In this document: positions 10,355-19,325 of the stretch, piece by piece
Layout: the number at the start of each line of letters is the position of its first letter
How positions within the stretch are numbered: position 1 is the stretch's first letter
Notes under the pieces: model-generated
Database searches by the model: none
The model's input: the letters and a program-made list of their open reading frames with translations, nothing else
Told to the model about the DNA's origin: nothing
Position numbers and translations under genes: made by a program
NCBI RefSeq assembly: GCF_001428895.1
Contig: NZ_LMJA01000002.1
Location: forward strand, 62,001-126,000
Direction of reading: 5' to 3'
Length of the DNA: 64,000 nt
DNA from: Mycobacterium sp. Root265
GTDB taxonomy: Bacteria > Actinomycetota > Actinomycetes > Mycobacteriales > Mycobacteriaceae

Positions 10355-11809
10355 ATGACTGCCGACTCGTCGTTGACCGCTCCGGGTGTTGAGTACGCCG
10401 CCACCGCCAGCGAGGCCTACCGGGCCGCGCTGCAGGTGATCGAGTCGGTGGAGCCCCGTATCGCCGCCGCGACCCGCAAAGAGCTTGCCGATCAGCGTGA
10501 TTCGCTCAAGCTGATCGCCAGTGAGAACTATGCGTCGCCGGCCGTGCTGTTGACCATGGGCACCTGGTTCTCCGACAAGTACGCCGAGGGCACCGTCGGG
10601 CACCGTTTCTACGCGGCCTGCCAGAACGTCGACACCGTCGAGGCGCTCGCCGCCGAGCACGCCCGCGAACTGTTCGGCGCCCCGTACGCCTACGCGCAGC
10701 CGCACTCCGGGATCGACGCCAACCTGGTCGCCTACTGGGCCATTCTGGCCACCCGCATCGAAGCCCCGGGGCTCGCGGAACTCGGCGCCAAGCACGTCAA
10801 CGATCTGTCCGAACAGGACTGGGAGAAGCTGCGCGCCAAGCTGGGCAACCAGCGACTGCTCGGCATGTCCCTGGAAACCGGCGGCCACCTCACCCACGGC
10901 TTCCGACCCAACGTGTCCGGCAAGATGTTCCATCAGCGCAGCTACGGCACCGACCCGGAGACCGGCCTGATCGACTACGCCGCCGTCGCCGCCGCGGCCC
11001 GCGAGTTCAAGCCGCTGATCCTGGTGGCCGGTTATTCGGCCTACCCGCGCCGGGTCAACTTCGCCACGATGCGCGAGATCGCCGACGAGGTCGGCGCCAC
11101 CCTGCTGGTCGACATGGCCCACTTCGCCGGCCTGGTGGCCGGCAAGGTGTTCACCGGTGACGAGGATCCGGTGCCGCACGCGCACGTCACCACCACCACC
11201 ACGCACAAGTCGCTGCGCGGACCGCGTGGCGGCCTGGTGCTGGCCACCGAGGAGTACGCGCCCGCCGTCGACAAGGGCTGCCCGATGGTGCTCGGCGGAC
11301 CGCTCTCGCATGTGATGGCGGCCAAGGCCGTGGCGCTGGCGGAGGCCCGCCAGCCGGCGTTCCGCGAGTACGCGCAGGCTGTGGCCGACAATGCCAAGGC
11401 GCTGGCCGACGGCTTCCTCAAGCGGGGCGCACGACTGGTCACCGGCGGCACCGACAACCACCTGGTGCTGCTGGACGTCACCTCGTTCGGGCTGACCGGC
11501 CGGCAAGCCGAGTCGGCGCTCCTGGACGCCGGCGTCGTCACCAACCGCAACTCCATCCCGGCCGACCCGAACGGTGCCTGGTACACCAGCGGCATCCGGT
11601 TCGGCACCCCGGCGCTGACCACCCGCGGCTTCGGCGCCGCCGAGTTCGACCGGGTGGCCGAACTCGTCGTCGAGGTGCTCAAGAACACCGAGCCTCAGGG
11701 GACTTCCAAGGCCAAGTACACGCTCGTGGACTCCACCGCGGACTGGGTGAAGTCCGCGTCGGCGGAGATCCTGGCGGCCAACCCGCTGTACCCGGGACTC
11801 ACTCTCTAA
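10355..11809 (+). CDS. glyA: Serine hydroxymethyltransferase GlyA, long form
   Basis: A 484-residue PLP enzyme that interconverts serine and glycine with tetrahydrofolate, the main source of one-carbon units. The PLP-binding motif T-T-T-T-H-K places the Schiff-base lysine at Lys285. Other family signatures are S-E-N-Y-A-S near residue 51, G-T-V-G-H-R-F-Y near residue 77 and a [10 protein letters not shown] strand. It occupies the slot of M. tuberculosis glyA1 (Rv1093, about 426 residues) but is nearly 60 residues longer, with an extended N-terminus and an insertion at about residues 132-165 (rich in E, L, K). It therefore belongs to a longer subfamily, such as I recall from some other actinomycetes, rather than being a simple glyA1 orthologue. 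Confidence 0.94.
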   Translation: MTADSSLTAPGVEYAATASEAYRAALQVIESVEPRIAAATRKELADQRDSLKLIASENYASPAVLLTMGTWFSDKYAEGTVGHRFYAACQNVDTVEALAAEHARELFGAPYAYAQPHSGIDANLVAYWAILATRIEAPGLAELGAKHVNDLSEQDWEKLRAKLGNQRLLGMSLETGGHLTHGFRPNVSGKMFHQRSYGTDPETGLIDYAAVAAAAREFKPLILVAGYSAYPRRVNFATMREIADEVGATLLVDMAHFAGLVAGKVFTGDEDPVPHAHVTTTTTHKSLRGPRGGLVLATEEYAPAVDKGCPMVLGGPLSHVMAAKAVALAEARQPAFREYAQAVADNAKALADGFLKRGARLVTGGTDNHLVLLDVTSFGLTGRQAESALLDAGVVTNRNSIPADPNGAWYTSGIRFGTPALTTRGFGAAEFDRVAELVVEVLKNTEPQGTSKAKYTLVDSTADWVKSASAEILAANPLYPGLTL

Positions 11810-11827
11810 CACGCCGGGTGGCGGATT

Positions 11828-11856
11828 TTAAGAAACGTGTGAATGCGGGTTACAGT
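11828..11856 (+). promoter_or_regulatory. Candidate desA2 promoter, leaderless
   Basis: TTAAGA (11828-11833) and TACAGT (11851-11856) are 17 bases apart, and the -10 ends 7 bases before the ATG at 11864. This is a sigmaA-like pair that would give a leaderless mRNA. The region is AT-rich relative to its flanks. Motif evidence only. Confidence 0.45.
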
Positions 11857-11863
11857 TACTTTT

Positions 11864-12694
11864 ATGGCTGAGAAACCCGTTGCCAACGCGCTGATCCTTG
11901 AGCTCGAGCCGGTCGTGGCGGAGAACCTGTCACGGCACCTCGCCTCCGAGGAGCCCTGGTACGGCCACGACTACGTGCCGTTCGACCAGGGGGAGAACTT
12001 CGCCTTCCTGGGCGGCAAGGACTGGGATCCGTCACAGGTGACACTGCCCAAGCCGGTCACCGACGCCTGCGAGATCCTGCTCATCACCAAGGACAACCTC
12101 GCCGCGCACCATCGCGAGATCGTCGAGCACTTCATCCTCGAGGAAAAGTGGGGCCGCTGGATCGGCCGCTGGACCGCTGAGGAGCATCTGCACGCCATCG
12201 CGCTGCGCAACTACCTGGTGGTCACCCGCGAGATCGACCCCTCGGCCAACGAGGACGTCCGCGTCGAGCACGTCATGAAGGGCTACCGGGCCGACCGGTT
12301 CAGCCAGATCGAGACCCTGGTCTTCATGACCTTCTTCGAGCGCGAGCACGCGGTGTTCACCCGCAACCTGCAGGCGCAGGTCGAAGAGCCGACGCTGTCC
12401 GGCCTGATCGGCCGGATCGCCGCCGACGAGGAACGCCACGAGGAGTTCTTCGGAAACCTGGTCGCGCACTGCCTGGCCACCGACACCCGCGCCGAGACCG
12501 TGAGCGCCATCGCCCGCCGCGCCGCCGAGCTCGACGTGCTCGGCGGGGACATCGAGGCCTACGCCGACAAGCGCGCCACCGTCGCCGAGGCCGGCATCTT
12601 CGACGAGGCCGCCCGACGTGCTGTTATCGCCGACCGGATCGCCGCGTGGGGCGTCGCCGAGGAACCAGAGTTACGAGAGTTCACCGGCGCGTAA
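11864..12694 (+). CDS. desA2: Acyl-ACP desaturase-family protein DesA2
   Basis: A 276-residue ferritin-like di-iron protein that closely follows M. tuberculosis DesA2 (Rv1094, 275 residues): F-D-Q-G-E-N-F-A-F-L-G-G near residue 45, E-E-H-L-H-A-I near residue 106 and D-E-E-R-H-E-E-F-F near residue 190. The last two are the E-x-x-H pairs that bind iron. The family introduces double bonds into acyl-ACP, and mycobacterial DesA proteins are tied to mycolic acid synthesis; DesA2 itself has unusual iron-site geometry and its exact substrate is unsettled. The start is ATG 11864 (M-A-E-K-P-V-A); an earlier in-frame ATG at 11843 is upstream of the likely transcription start. Confidence 0.94.
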   Translation: MAEKPVANALILELEPVVAENLSRHLASEEPWYGHDYVPFDQGENFAFLGGKDWDPSQVTLPKPVTDACEILLITKDNLAAHHREIVEHFILEEKWGRWIGRWTAEEHLHAIALRNYLVVTREIDPSANEDVRVEHVMKGYRADRFSQIETLVFMTFFEREHAVFTRNLQAQVEEPTLSGLIGRIAADEERHEEFFGNLVAHCLATDTRAETVSAIARRAAELDVLGGDIEAYADKRATVAEAGIFDEAARRAVIADRIAAWGVAEEPELREFTGA

Positions 12695-12780
12695 CCTGTT
12701 GTGCCGGTAGGCCCGGCGCGCCTGCCGAGCGCACCCGGTGGACCGGGAGTAGCGTCGATTCCGATGGCTAGCGAATTGCT

Positions 12781-12897
12781 TTGCTGTCCGGGCGGTACCG
12801 ATCTTCCAGCGAGAACGGGACCGGCCCCGGTCCTCGGTACCGCGGTGCCCGCCGAAATGCTTCCGCGGGGCCGCGGAGGTCTAGGAGCGCCTCGTGA
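12781..12897 (+). CDS. Candidate PhoAT-like small upstream ORF (38 codons)
   Basis: An open frame runs from TTG 12781 to a TGA at 12895-12897 that overlaps the phoH2 start as GTGA. The product would be a very basic peptide rich in Arg, Ser and Gly. An unannotated small antitoxin gene, phoAT, overlapping phoH2 by four bases has been described in mycobacteria; this ORF has the same overlap geometry. There is no ATG or GTG start in the frame, no clear Shine-Dalgarno, and I cannot compare the peptide with PhoAT here. Chance is a serious alternative. Confidence 0.28.
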   Translation: MLSGRYRSSSENGTGPGPRYRGARRNASAGPRRSRSAS

Positions 12898-14207
12898 CCG
12901 ATTCGCCGATCCGGACCTACGTGCTCGACACCTCCGTGCTGCTGTCCGATCCCTGGGCATGCACACGGTTCGCCGAGCATGAGGTGGTCGTCCCTCTCGT
13001 GGTTATCAGCGAGTTGGAGGCCAAACGGCACCATCACGAACTTGGCTGGTTCGCCCGCCAGGCTCTACGTCTTTTCGACGATCTGCGATTGGAACACGGG
13101 CGGCTCGATCAGCCCATTCCCGTCGGTAAACACGGCGGTGTGCTGCACATCGAGCTGAACCACAGCGACCCCACGGTGCTGCCGGTCGGCTTCCGCACCG
13201 ACACCAACGATGCGCGCATCCTGACCTGTGCGGCCAACCTGGCCGCCGAGGGCAAGCACGTCACGCTGGTGAGCAAGGACATCCCGCTGCGCGTGAAGGC
13301 GGGAGCGGTCGGTCTGGATGCCGACGAGTACCACGCCCAGGATGTCGTCACCTCCGGCTGGACGGGCATGACCGAGCTCGACGCGGCCCCCGAGGAGATC
13401 GACGCCCTGTTCGCCGAGGGCGACCTCGACCTGGCGGCGGCCCGAGATCTGCCCTGCCACACCGGGGTTCGGCTGCTCGGCGGCAACTCCTCGGCGCTGG
13501 GCAGGGTGAACGCCGACAAGCGGGTGCAGCTGGTCCGTGGTGATCGCGAGGTGTTCGGCCTCCGGGGAAGGTCAGCCGAACAACGCGTCGCCCTCGATCT
13601 GCTGCTCGACGAATCCGTCGGCATCGTGTCGCTCGGCGGCAAGGCCGGCACCGGAAAGTCGGCGCTGGCGCTGTGCGCAGGTCTGGAGGCGGTGCTGGAA
13701 CGCCGCACCCAGCGCAAGGTGGTCGTCTTCCGGCCGCTGTACGCGGTCGGCGGCCAGGATCTGGGCTACCTGCCCGGCAGCGAGAGCGAGAAGATGGGCC
13801 CGTGGGCGCAGGCTGTCTTCGACACGCTGGAGGGACTGGCCAGCCCGGCGGTGCTGGAGGAGGTGCTCTCCCGCGGAATGCTGGAAGTGTTGCCGCTCAC
13901 CCACATTCGCGGTCGTTCGCTGCATGATTCGTTCGTGATCGTCGACGAGGCGCAGTCGTTGGAACGCAACGTGCTGCTGACGGTGCTGTCCCGGCTGGGG
14001 TCGGGTTCGCGGGTGGTGCTCACCCACGATGTCGCCCAGCGGGACAACCTGCGCGTCGGCCGCCACGACGGTGTCGCCGCCGTCATCGAGAAGCTGAAGG
14101 GACACCCGTTGTTCGCCCACATCACGCTGATGCGCAGCGAGCGGTCCCCGATCGCGGCGCTGGTCACCGAAATGCTGGAGGAGATCACCCCGGACGCCCT
14201 GCCCTGA
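12894..14207 (+). CDS. phoH2: PhoH2: PIN-domain RNase fused to PhoH ATPase/helicase
   Basis: A 437-residue two-domain protein. The N-terminal PIN domain (residues 1-140) begins Y-V-L-D-T-S-V-L-L with the first catalytic Asp and has T-D-T-N-D-A-R-I further acidic residues near 103-110. The C-terminal PhoH domain has a Walker A G-K-A-G-T-G-K-S near residue 250 and a Walker B-like F-V-I-V-D-E-A-Q near residue 350. Mycobacterial PhoH2 (Rv1095) is a sequence-specific, ATP-dependent RNA unwinding and cleaving enzyme and is regarded as a toxin-antitoxin-like module. The start is GTG 12894. Its position between desA2 and the polysaccharide deacetylase gene matches M. tuberculosis. Confidence 0.95.
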   Translation: MTDSPIRTYVLDTSVLLSDPWACTRFAEHEVVVPLVVISELEAKRHHHELGWFARQALRLFDDLRLEHGRLDQPIPVGKHGGVLHIELNHSDPTVLPVGFRTDTNDARILTCAANLAAEGKHVTLVSKDIPLRVKAGAVGLDADEYHAQDVVTSGWTGMTELDAAPEEIDALFAEGDLDLAAARDLPCHTGVRLLGGNSSALGRVNADKRVQLVRGDREVFGLRGRSAEQRVALDLLLDESVGIVSLGGKAGTGKSALALCAGLEAVLERRTQRKVVVFRPLYAVGGQDLGYLPGSESEKMGPWAQAVFDTLEGLASPAVLEEVLSRGMLEVLPLTHIRGRSLHDSFVIVDEAQSLERNVLLTVLSRLGSGSRVVLTHDVAQRDNLRVGRHDGVAAVIEKLKGHPLFAHITLMRSERSPIAALVTEMLEEITPDALP

Positions 14208-14215
14208 GGCGGGAC

Positions 14216-14258
14216 TTCGGCGTGATCGGTTGCGGTGAGCGCAGCCGATCACGCCGAA
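14216..14258. terminator. Stem-loop terminator after phoH2
   Basis: TTCGGCGTGATCGG (14216-14229) and its exact complement CCGATCACGCCGAA (14245-14258) form a 14-bp stem, extendable inward by several pairs including one G-T. The stem begins 9 bases after the phoH2 stop. There is no U-tract on the sense strand, which fits the I-shaped hairpins reported as mycobacterial terminators. Confidence 0.6.
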
Positions 14259-14271
14259 ATCGGCGGGCCGG

Positions 14272-14277
14272 TAGGCT
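14272..14277 (+). promoter_or_regulatory. -10 element TAGGCT, probable leaderless start of the deacetylase gene
   Basis: TAGGCT ends 6 bases before the GTG at 14284 and follows the phoH2 terminator hairpin, so the next gene likely has its own promoter. Motif and position only. Confidence 0.4.
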
Positions 14278-14283
14278 GCCAGC

Positions 14284-15144
14284 GTGAAACGGGCCTGGTT
14301 GTGGACGGTGGCGGGGGTCGTCGCCGCGGTGCTGATCGTCGTTGCCGGCACGCTGAGCGGGCACATCCGCCGCGCGGACGCCGACACCGTCGACTGCGCC
14401 GTGCAGAAATGCGTGGCGCTGACCTTCGACGACGGACCCAGCCCCTACACGGACCGGCTGCTGAAGGTCCTGGCCGACAACGACGCCAAGGCCACGTTCT
14501 TCCTGATCGGTAACAAGGTGGCCGCCGACCCGGCCGGTGCGCGCCGCATCGCCGAGGCCGGGATGGAGATCGGCAGCCACACCTGGGAACACCCCAACAT
14601 GACGGCCATCCCCGCCGAGGACGTCCCGGCCCAGTTCAGCAAGGCCAACGAGGCGATCCTTGCCGCGACGGGGCAGCGTCCGGCTCTGGTGCGCACCGCG
14701 GGCGGACTGACCAACGACCAGGTGCTCGCCGAGGCCGGTAAGCAGGGCCTGGCAGACATCAACTGGGACGTCATCCCGTTCGACTGGGCCAACGACGCCA
14801 ACCTCAATGCCAGCCGGCAGATCCTGATGAGCCAGATCAAGCCGGGTTCGGTGGTGCTGCTGCACGACACCTACTCGTCGACGGTCGATCTGGCCTACCA
14901 GTTCATCCCGGTACTGAAGGCCAACGGCTACCACCTGGTCACCGTCAGCCAGCTGCTCGGCCCGCGTGCCCCGGGCAGCCTCTACGGCAGCCGCGAAAAC
15001 GGCCCGCCCGCAAACGATCTGCACGACGTCCCGGCAGATCTGATCCCGGCGCTGCCCGCCACGCCGTCGCCTCCGCCGATGCCGAACTTCCCGATCACCG
15101 ACATCCCGGACGCCAACTCCGGCGGGCCCAACAACGGCGCGTGA
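14284..15144 (+). CDS. Secreted/anchored polysaccharide deacetylase (NodB domain, Rv1096 type)
   Basis: A 286-residue protein with an N-terminal hydrophobic signal/anchor (residues 5-25) and a NodB deacetylase domain. The catalytic-site motifs are T-F-D-D-G-P-S near residue 47 (base and metal Asp), S-H-T-W-E-H near residue 99 (metal His pair), R-T-A-G-G near residue 139 in place of the usual R-x-P-x-G, and L-L-H-D near residue 198. The last 60 residues are Pro-rich and probably disordered. Rv1096 is reported to deacetylate peptidoglycan and promote lysozyme resistance; the same role is inferred. The start is GTG 14284. The altered R-T-A-G-G motif is worth noting for activity. Confidence 0.9.
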   Translation: MKRAWLWTVAGVVAAVLIVVAGTLSGHIRRADADTVDCAVQKCVALTFDDGPSPYTDRLLKVLADNDAKATFFLIGNKVAADPAGARRIAEAGMEIGSHTWEHPNMTAIPAEDVPAQFSKANEAILAATGQRPALVRTAGGLTNDQVLAEAGKQGLADINWDVIPFDWANDANLNASRQILMSQIKPGSVVLLHDTYSSTVDLAYQFIPVLKANGYHLVTVSQLLGPRAPGSLYGSRENGPPANDLHDVPADLIPALPATPSPPPMPNFPITDIPDANSGGPNNGA

Positions 15145-15181
15145 TGTTTGTCGCCGCCGCCTGGCGGCTACCCCCTCGTCC

Positions 15182-15655
15182 ATGACGAGTCTGGTGGATC
15201 AATACGTCGGCGCCACCGCGTACGACGTTTCGGGCAACAAGATCGGCAAGATTCACAAACTGTTCGTCGACGGGCGCAGCCGGGAACCCAGGTGGGCCGA
15301 GGTGCACACCGGCCTGTTCCGGACGTCTCAGGCGCTCATTCCGCTGACCGGCTCGCGCCAGGAGGGCCGTGCGGTCACTCTCACCGTCAGCAAGGCGGCT
15401 GTCAAGGATGCGCCGACGGTGCAGGTCGGTGAGGGCATCACGGTCGACGACGCCGACCGGCTGTCCCGGCACTACCGGCTCGACGAACCGCAACCCGAGG
15501 CCCCGGACCCGCCGGCGCCGCATTCCACCGCACTGGACATCGCCTCGGCGGCGGCCGGTATGGGTGGCACCGCGGTGAACACCGCGGCGTGGAATCCGCC
15601 CGAGCCTGCCGAAAACCAGCACCCAGACCTCGAGGAGCCGGAACCGACCCGTTAG
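15182..15655 (+). CDS. PRC-barrel domain protein
   Basis: A 157-residue cytosolic protein. Residues 1-95 form a PRC-barrel: Y-V-G-A-T-A-Y-D at the start, G-N-K-I-G-K-I-H, W-A-E-V-H-T-G-L-F and a strand ending at G-E-G-I-T-V-D-D. The remaining 60 residues are Pro/Glu/Ala-rich and look disordered. PRC-barrels bind RNA or partner proteins (as in RimM and photosynthetic reaction centre H); in mycobacteria such stand-alone proteins are common and uncharacterised. There is no good Shine-Dalgarno at the ATG. Its last four bases overlap the convergent SnoaL-like gene. Confidence 0.8.
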   Translation: MTSLVDQYVGATAYDVSGNKIGKIHKLFVDGRSREPRWAEVHTGLFRTSQALIPLTGSRQEGRAVTLTVSKAAVKDAPTVQVGEGITVDDADRLSRHYRLDEPQPEAPDPPAPHSTALDIASAAAGMGGTAVNTAAWNPPEPAENQHPDLEEPEPTR

Positions 15656-16080
15656 CCGAGCGTCGATCCGGGTGCGTAGCCCTCGGTGATCACCCGGCGG
15701 TGCCCGAACCGCCAGCCGTCGGGCCCCGGCACCACCACGTCCCGGTAGGTACCCCAGTGGTCCAGTCCGCGGGTGCCGATGAACTGGAAGCACGCGTAGG
15801 TCTTCGCGCTGCCATCCGGGCGTGGCTCGACGTAGATCGAGCTGAGGTGGTGGCGGGCGGGCAGAAAGTCGGCGTCGGCGAAACGCTGTGCGGTGTCACG
15901 GAACATCCGCAGGATCGCGTCGGGACCGGTGTACTGCTCTGCGCCGATCTGCAGGATGCCGTCCGGGGCGAACAGCTCGGCCAACTGCTCGACCTTGCCG
16001 GTATCGGCCAGATACTGGTACGTGGTCATCAGGTCACTGACACCGACCCGGACCCTCAGTTCGTCATCGTTCACGGGCAA
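15652..16080 (-). CDS. SnoaL-like (NTF2-fold) protein
   Basis: A 142-residue NTF2-fold protein: an N-terminal helix pair (V-S-D-L-M-T-T-Y-Q-Y-L-A-D), a loop L-F-A-P-D-G, then a curved sheet with A-R-H-H-L-S-S-I-Y-V and H-W-G-T-Y-R-D-V-V-V and a final G-W-R-F-G-H-R-R-V. This is the pattern of the SnoaL_4 group, which includes dehydratases, isomerases and many orphan proteins. The R-H-H-L motif is common in members with a polar cavity. The substrate is unknown. It lies downstream of fum in the same direction but is separated from it by a large palindrome, so it is probably transcribed separately. Confidence 0.8.
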   Translation of the reverse strand: MPVNDDELRVRVGVSDLMTTYQYLADTGKVEQLAELFAPDGILQIGAEQYTGPDAILRMFRDTAQRFADADFLPARHHLSSIYVEPRPDGSAKTYACFQFIGTRGLDHWGTYRDVVVPGPDGWRFGHRRVITEGYAPGSTLG

Positions 16081-16090
16081 CCTTTCTTGC

Positions 16091-16148
16091 CGAGCAGACG
16101 CGAATGGCCCCCAAAACAGCTGTTTTGGGGGCCATTCGCGTCTGCTCG
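16091..16148. repeat. 58-bp perfect loopless palindrome; probable terminator of fum
   Basis: Bases 16091-16148 are an exact palindrome: 29-base arms meeting at CAGCTG with no spacer. The outer arm reads CGAGCAGACGCGAATGGC and the inner part CCCCAAAACAG before the axis. It starts 11 bases after the fum stop (fum is read leftward) and ends 10 bases before the start of the SnoaL-like gene. As RNA it would form a very stable hairpin with G-rich stem and U/A-rich tip, so termination is the likely role. A perfect palindrome of this length with no loop is unusual. Confidence 0.85.
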
Positions 16149-16159
16149 CGGGTAGCTAT

Positions 16160-17566
16160 CTATTCGCCCGGCTTGACCTTCGCCATCGCCAGCACGTCGA
16201 GTCGCTTGTCCAGCTCGGCCTCGGACAGCTTGTCGCCGATCAGGCCGCGGTCGATCACCGTCTGGCGGATGGTCTTGCGCTCCTTGAGGGCTTCCTTGGC
16301 GACCTTGGCGGCCTCCTCGTAGCCGATCGCCGAGTTCAGCGGCGTCACGATGGACGGCGACGACTCGGCCAGCTCACGCAGGTGCGCCTCGTTGGCGACC
16401 AGACCGTCAATACACTTGCTCGCGAACAGCTTCGAGACGTTGGCCAGCAGAGTGAACGACTCCAGCACGTTGCGCGCCATCATCGGGATGTAGACGTTGA
16501 GCTCGAATGCACCGGACAGCCCGCCCACGGTGACCGCGGCGTCGTTGCCGATGACCTGCGCGGCCACCTGGGTGACCGCTTCGGGCAGCACCGGATTGAC
16601 CTTGCCCGGCATGATCGAGCTGCCCGGCTGCAGATCCGGAAGCTGCAGCTCGCCCAGACCCGTCAACGGACCCGAGCCCATCCAGCGCACGTCATTGGCG
16701 ATCTTGGTCAGCGACACCGCGATGGTCTTCAACGCACCGGATGCCTCGACCAGCCCGTCGCGGGCGGCCTGGGCTTCGAAAGAGTCGGTGGCGGTGCGCA
16801 ATTCGGCCAGGCCGGTCTGATCCACCAGCACGTCGACCACCTTGGCGCCGAAGCCGTCGGGGGCGTTGAGGCCGGTGCCGACGGCGGTGCCGCCGATGGC
16901 CAGCTCACCCAGTCGCGGCAGCGTCGCCTTCACCCGCTCGATACCGGCCTCGATCTGGCGGGCGTAGCCGCCGAACTCCTGGCCCAGCGTCACCGGCACG
17001 GCGTCCATCAGGTGGGTGCGGCCGGACTTGACGGTGGTGCGCCACTGCCGCGCCTTGACGGTCAACGACTCGTGCAGGACCTCCAGCGCCGGGATCAGGT
17101 GGCGCACAGCGGCTTCGGTCGCCGCGATGTGGGTGGCGGTGGGGAAGGTGTCGTTCGAGCTCTGCGACATGTTGACATCGTCGTTGGGGTGGATCGTGAC
17201 GCCGTTGGCCGCCGCTATGGACGCGATGACCTCATTGGCGTTCATGTTCGAGCTGGTGCCCGAACCGGTCTGGAAGACGTCGATGGGGAACTGGTCGTCG
17301 TGCAGGCCGTCGGCGATCTCGGCGGCGGCGGCGATGATGGCGTCGGCCTTGTCGGCGGCCAGCAGTCCGAGGTCCTTGTTCACCTGGGCGCAGGCGCCCT
17401 TCAACAGGCCCATCGCGCGGATCTGGGTGCGCTCGAGCGGGCGGAACGAGATCGGGAAGTTCTCCACTGCCCGCTGGGTCTGGGCGCGCCACAGGGCGTT
17501 GACCGGAACCCGGACCTCACCCATGGTGTCGTGCTCGATCCGGTACTCGACGTCGCTGTCGGTCAT
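16160..17566 (-). CDS. fumC: Class II fumarate hydratase
   Basis: A 468-residue cytosolic TCA-cycle enzyme that hydrates fumarate to malate. The superfamily signature [12 protein letters not shown] is present at about residue 318, with the flexible catalytic serine loop. The substrate-site motifs [13 protein letters not shown] near residue 98 and S-N-D-T-F-P-T near residue 137 are also intact. It corresponds to Rv1098c. The start M-T-D-S-D-V-E-Y fits the family. glpX lies 30 bases upstream in the same direction, as in M. tuberculosis, so the two are probably an operon ending at the palindrome. Confidence 0.97.
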   Translation of the reverse strand: MTDSDVEYRIEHDTMGEVRVPVNALWRAQTQRAVENFPISFRPLERTQIRAMGLLKGACAQVNKDLGLLAADKADAIIAAAAEIADGLHDDQFPIDVFQTGSGTSSNMNANEVIASIAAANGVTIHPNDDVNMSQSSNDTFPTATHIAATEAAVRHLIPALEVLHESLTVKARQWRTTVKSGRTHLMDAVPVTLGQEFGGYARQIEAGIERVKATLPRLGELAIGGTAVGTGLNAPDGFGAKVVDVLVDQTGLAELRTATDSFEAQAARDGLVEASGALKTIAVSLTKIANDVRWMGSGPLTGLGELQLPDLQPGSSIMPGKVNPVLPEAVTQVAAQVIGNDAAVTVGGLSGAFELNVYIPMMARNVLESFTLLANVSKLFASKCIDGLVANEAHLRELAESSPSIVTPLNSAIGYEEAAKVAKEALKERKTIRQTVIDRGLIGDKLSEAELDKRLDVLAMAKVKPGE

Positions 17567-17596
17567 CTGGGTCCTTTTCGTGGGTCGCTTATGCGG

Positions 17597-18625
17597 TCAG
17601 GGGAGAGGATGTGCTGCGGACAGGTCCCCGGTGAAGTCCACCGAGGAGTACTCGTTGAGCTTGGACAGCCGGTGGTAGGCCTCGATCATCCGGACGGTGC
17701 CGGACTTGGACCGCATCACGATCGACTGGGTGGTGGCGCCGCCGCCGGAGTACTGGACGCCCTTGAGCAGGTCGCCGTCGGTGACACCGGTGGCGGAGAA
17801 GAAGACGTTCTCGCCGGAGACCAGATCCTCGGTGAGCAGCACCCGGTCCAGGTCGTAGCCGCGGTCGATGGCCTTCTGCTTCTCGTCATCGTCGGTGGGG
17901 GCCAGCACGGCCTGGATGGCGCCGCCCATACAGCGGATGGCGGCGGCGGCGATGATGCCCTCCGGGGTGCCACCGATACCGGCGAGCAGGTCGGTGCCGG
18001 AACCGGGGCGGCACGCGGCGATGGCACCGGCGACGTCGCCGTCGGAGATCAGCCGGATGCGGGCGCCGGCCTCGCGGACGTCGGCGATCAGCTGGGCGTG
18101 GCGCGGCCGGTCCAGGATGCAGACGGTCAGGTCGGCGACGCTGGACTTCTTGACCTTGGCGACCCGCTTGATGTTCTCGGCGATCGGCGCGGTGATGTCG
18201 AGGACGTCGGCGGCGTCCGGGCCGACGGCGATCTTGTGCATGTAGTAGACCGCCGACGGATCGAACATGGCGCCGCGCTCGGCGACCGCGAGCACCGAGA
18301 TGGCGTTCGGCATGCCCTTGCTCATCAGGGTGGTGCCATCGACGGGGTCGACGGCGAAATCGCAGTCGGGTCCGTCGCCGTTGCCGACCTCTTCGCCGTT
18401 GTAGAGCATCGGGGCGTTGTCCTTCTCGCCCTCCCCGATGACCACGACGCCGCGCATCGAGACGGAGTTCACCAGCTCGCGCATGGCATCGACGGCGGCG
18501 CCGTCGCCGCCCTCCTTGTCACCGCGACCGACCCAACGGCCCGCGGCCATGGCTCCGGCTTCGGTGACTCGCACGAGTTCGAGGGCGAGGTTGCGGTCTG
18601 GGGCTTCCCGGCGCGAAGGCGTCAT
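17597..18625 (-). CDS. glpX: Class II fructose-1,6-bisphosphatase GlpX
   Basis: A 342-residue metal-dependent phosphatase that converts fructose 1,6-bisphosphate to fructose 6-phosphate, essential for gluconeogenic growth in mycobacteria. Motifs present are G-E-G-E-K-D near residue 70, D-P-V-D-G-T-T near residue 96 (metal site) and I-G-G-T-P-E-G near residue 200. It corresponds to Rv1099c. The start is ATG 18625 ([12 protein letters not shown]), consistent with the family; the frame is open further upstream but would overlap the divergent DUF4245 gene. It is followed by fum. Confidence 0.97.
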   Translation of the reverse strand: MTPSRREAPDRNLALELVRVTEAGAMAAGRWVGRGDKEGGDGAAVDAMRELVNSVSMRGVVVIGEGEKDNAPMLYNGEEVGNGDGPDCDFAVDPVDGTTLMSKGMPNAISVLAVAERGAMFDPSAVYYMHKIAVGPDAADVLDITAPIAENIKRVAKVKKSSVADLTVCILDRPRHAQLIADVREAGARIRLISDGDVAGAIAACRPGSGTDLLAGIGGTPEGIIAAAAIRCMGGAIQAVLAPTDDDEKQKAIDRGYDLDRVLLTEDLVSGENVFFSATGVTDGDLLKGVQYSGGGATTQSIVMRSKSGTVRMIEAYHRLSKLNEYSSVDFTGDLSAAHPLP

Positions 18626-18680
18626 GGGCCAGATTGTCCCATTAGCGGGTCGAAGTTCGGGAACTGGGATACTGGCTGTC

Positions 18681-19325
18681 ATGAGCACCCCGGAACCGAA
18701 GCCCGACGCACCGGTGATGGTGCCGGTTCCCCGGCCCGCCAAGGACCGTCTCCTGCAGGACGGCCGCGACATGTTCTGGTCGATGGCGCCGTTGGTGCTG
18801 ATCTGCATCGTGCTGGCCGGCGTGCTGGGCATGTGCTCGTTCGCGCCCAGCGGCCCCGGCCAGGGCGACATCCCGCAGTTCGACGCCCCGGCGGCGCTGG
18901 CGGCCGATGCCGAGGTGCTGAAGTTCCCGGTCAGGCTGCCGGAACTGCCCGAGGGCTGGCAGCCCAATTCCGGGTCCCGCGGGGGTATCGACGGTGGCCG
19001 CACCGACCCGGCGACGGGTCAGCCGGTCCGCGCGGTGACATCGCGGGTCGGCTACATCGCGCCGAGCAAGATGTATCTGAGCCTCACGCAGAGCAACGCC
19101 GATGAGGCCCGGCTGGTCGGGTACCTGGATCCCGAGGCGGTGCCCACCGGGGTGCAGGACGTCGACGGGGTGAACTGGGTCGTCTACGAACCAGGTGAGG
19201 GCGAGCCCATCTGGACCACGCGGCTGCCGGACTCGGCGCAGCTCGCGATCACCGGAGCCGGATCAGCCGGCGATTTCCGCACGCTGGCCAAGGCCGTGCA
19301 GACGCAGACCCCGCTGCCCGCCTAG
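18681..19325 (+). CDS. DUF4245 membrane-anchored protein (Rv1100 type)
   Basis: A 214-residue protein with a short Pro-rich cytosolic start, one transmembrane segment at about residues 33-53 ([16 protein letters not shown]), and an extracytoplasmic domain of about 150 residues typical of DUF4245. The function is unknown. The position, diverging from glpX with 55 bases between starts, matches Rv1100 in M. tuberculosis. The start is ATG 18681. The stop overlaps the convergent AI-2E-family gene by four bases. Confidence 0.85.
   Translation: MSTPEPKPDAPVMVPVPRPAKDRLLQDGRDMFWSMAPLVLICIVLAGVLGMCSFAPSGPGQGDIPQFDAPAALAADAEVLKFPVRLPELPEGWQPNSGSRGGIDGGRTDPATGQPVRAVTSRVGYIAPSKMYLSLTQSNADEARLVGYLDPEAVPTGVQDVDGVNWVVYEPGEGEPIWTTRLPDSAQLAITGAGSAGDFRTLAKAVQTQTPLPA

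Noticed and set aside
12701-12982. 93-codon frame across the phoH2 start as a candidate antitoxin gene
   Set aside because: It overlaps phoH2 by 89 bases and its second half is only a shifted reading of the PIN domain. The 38-codon frame with a 4-base overlap fits the known arrangement better.
15893-19105. Very long open frame on the plus strand (over 1000 codons) opposite fum and glpX
   Set aside because: It is antisense to two well-supported enzymes and has a repetitive Arg/Gly/Val/Asp composition caused by GC-rich codon positions. Fum and GlpX motifs are intact on the minus strand.
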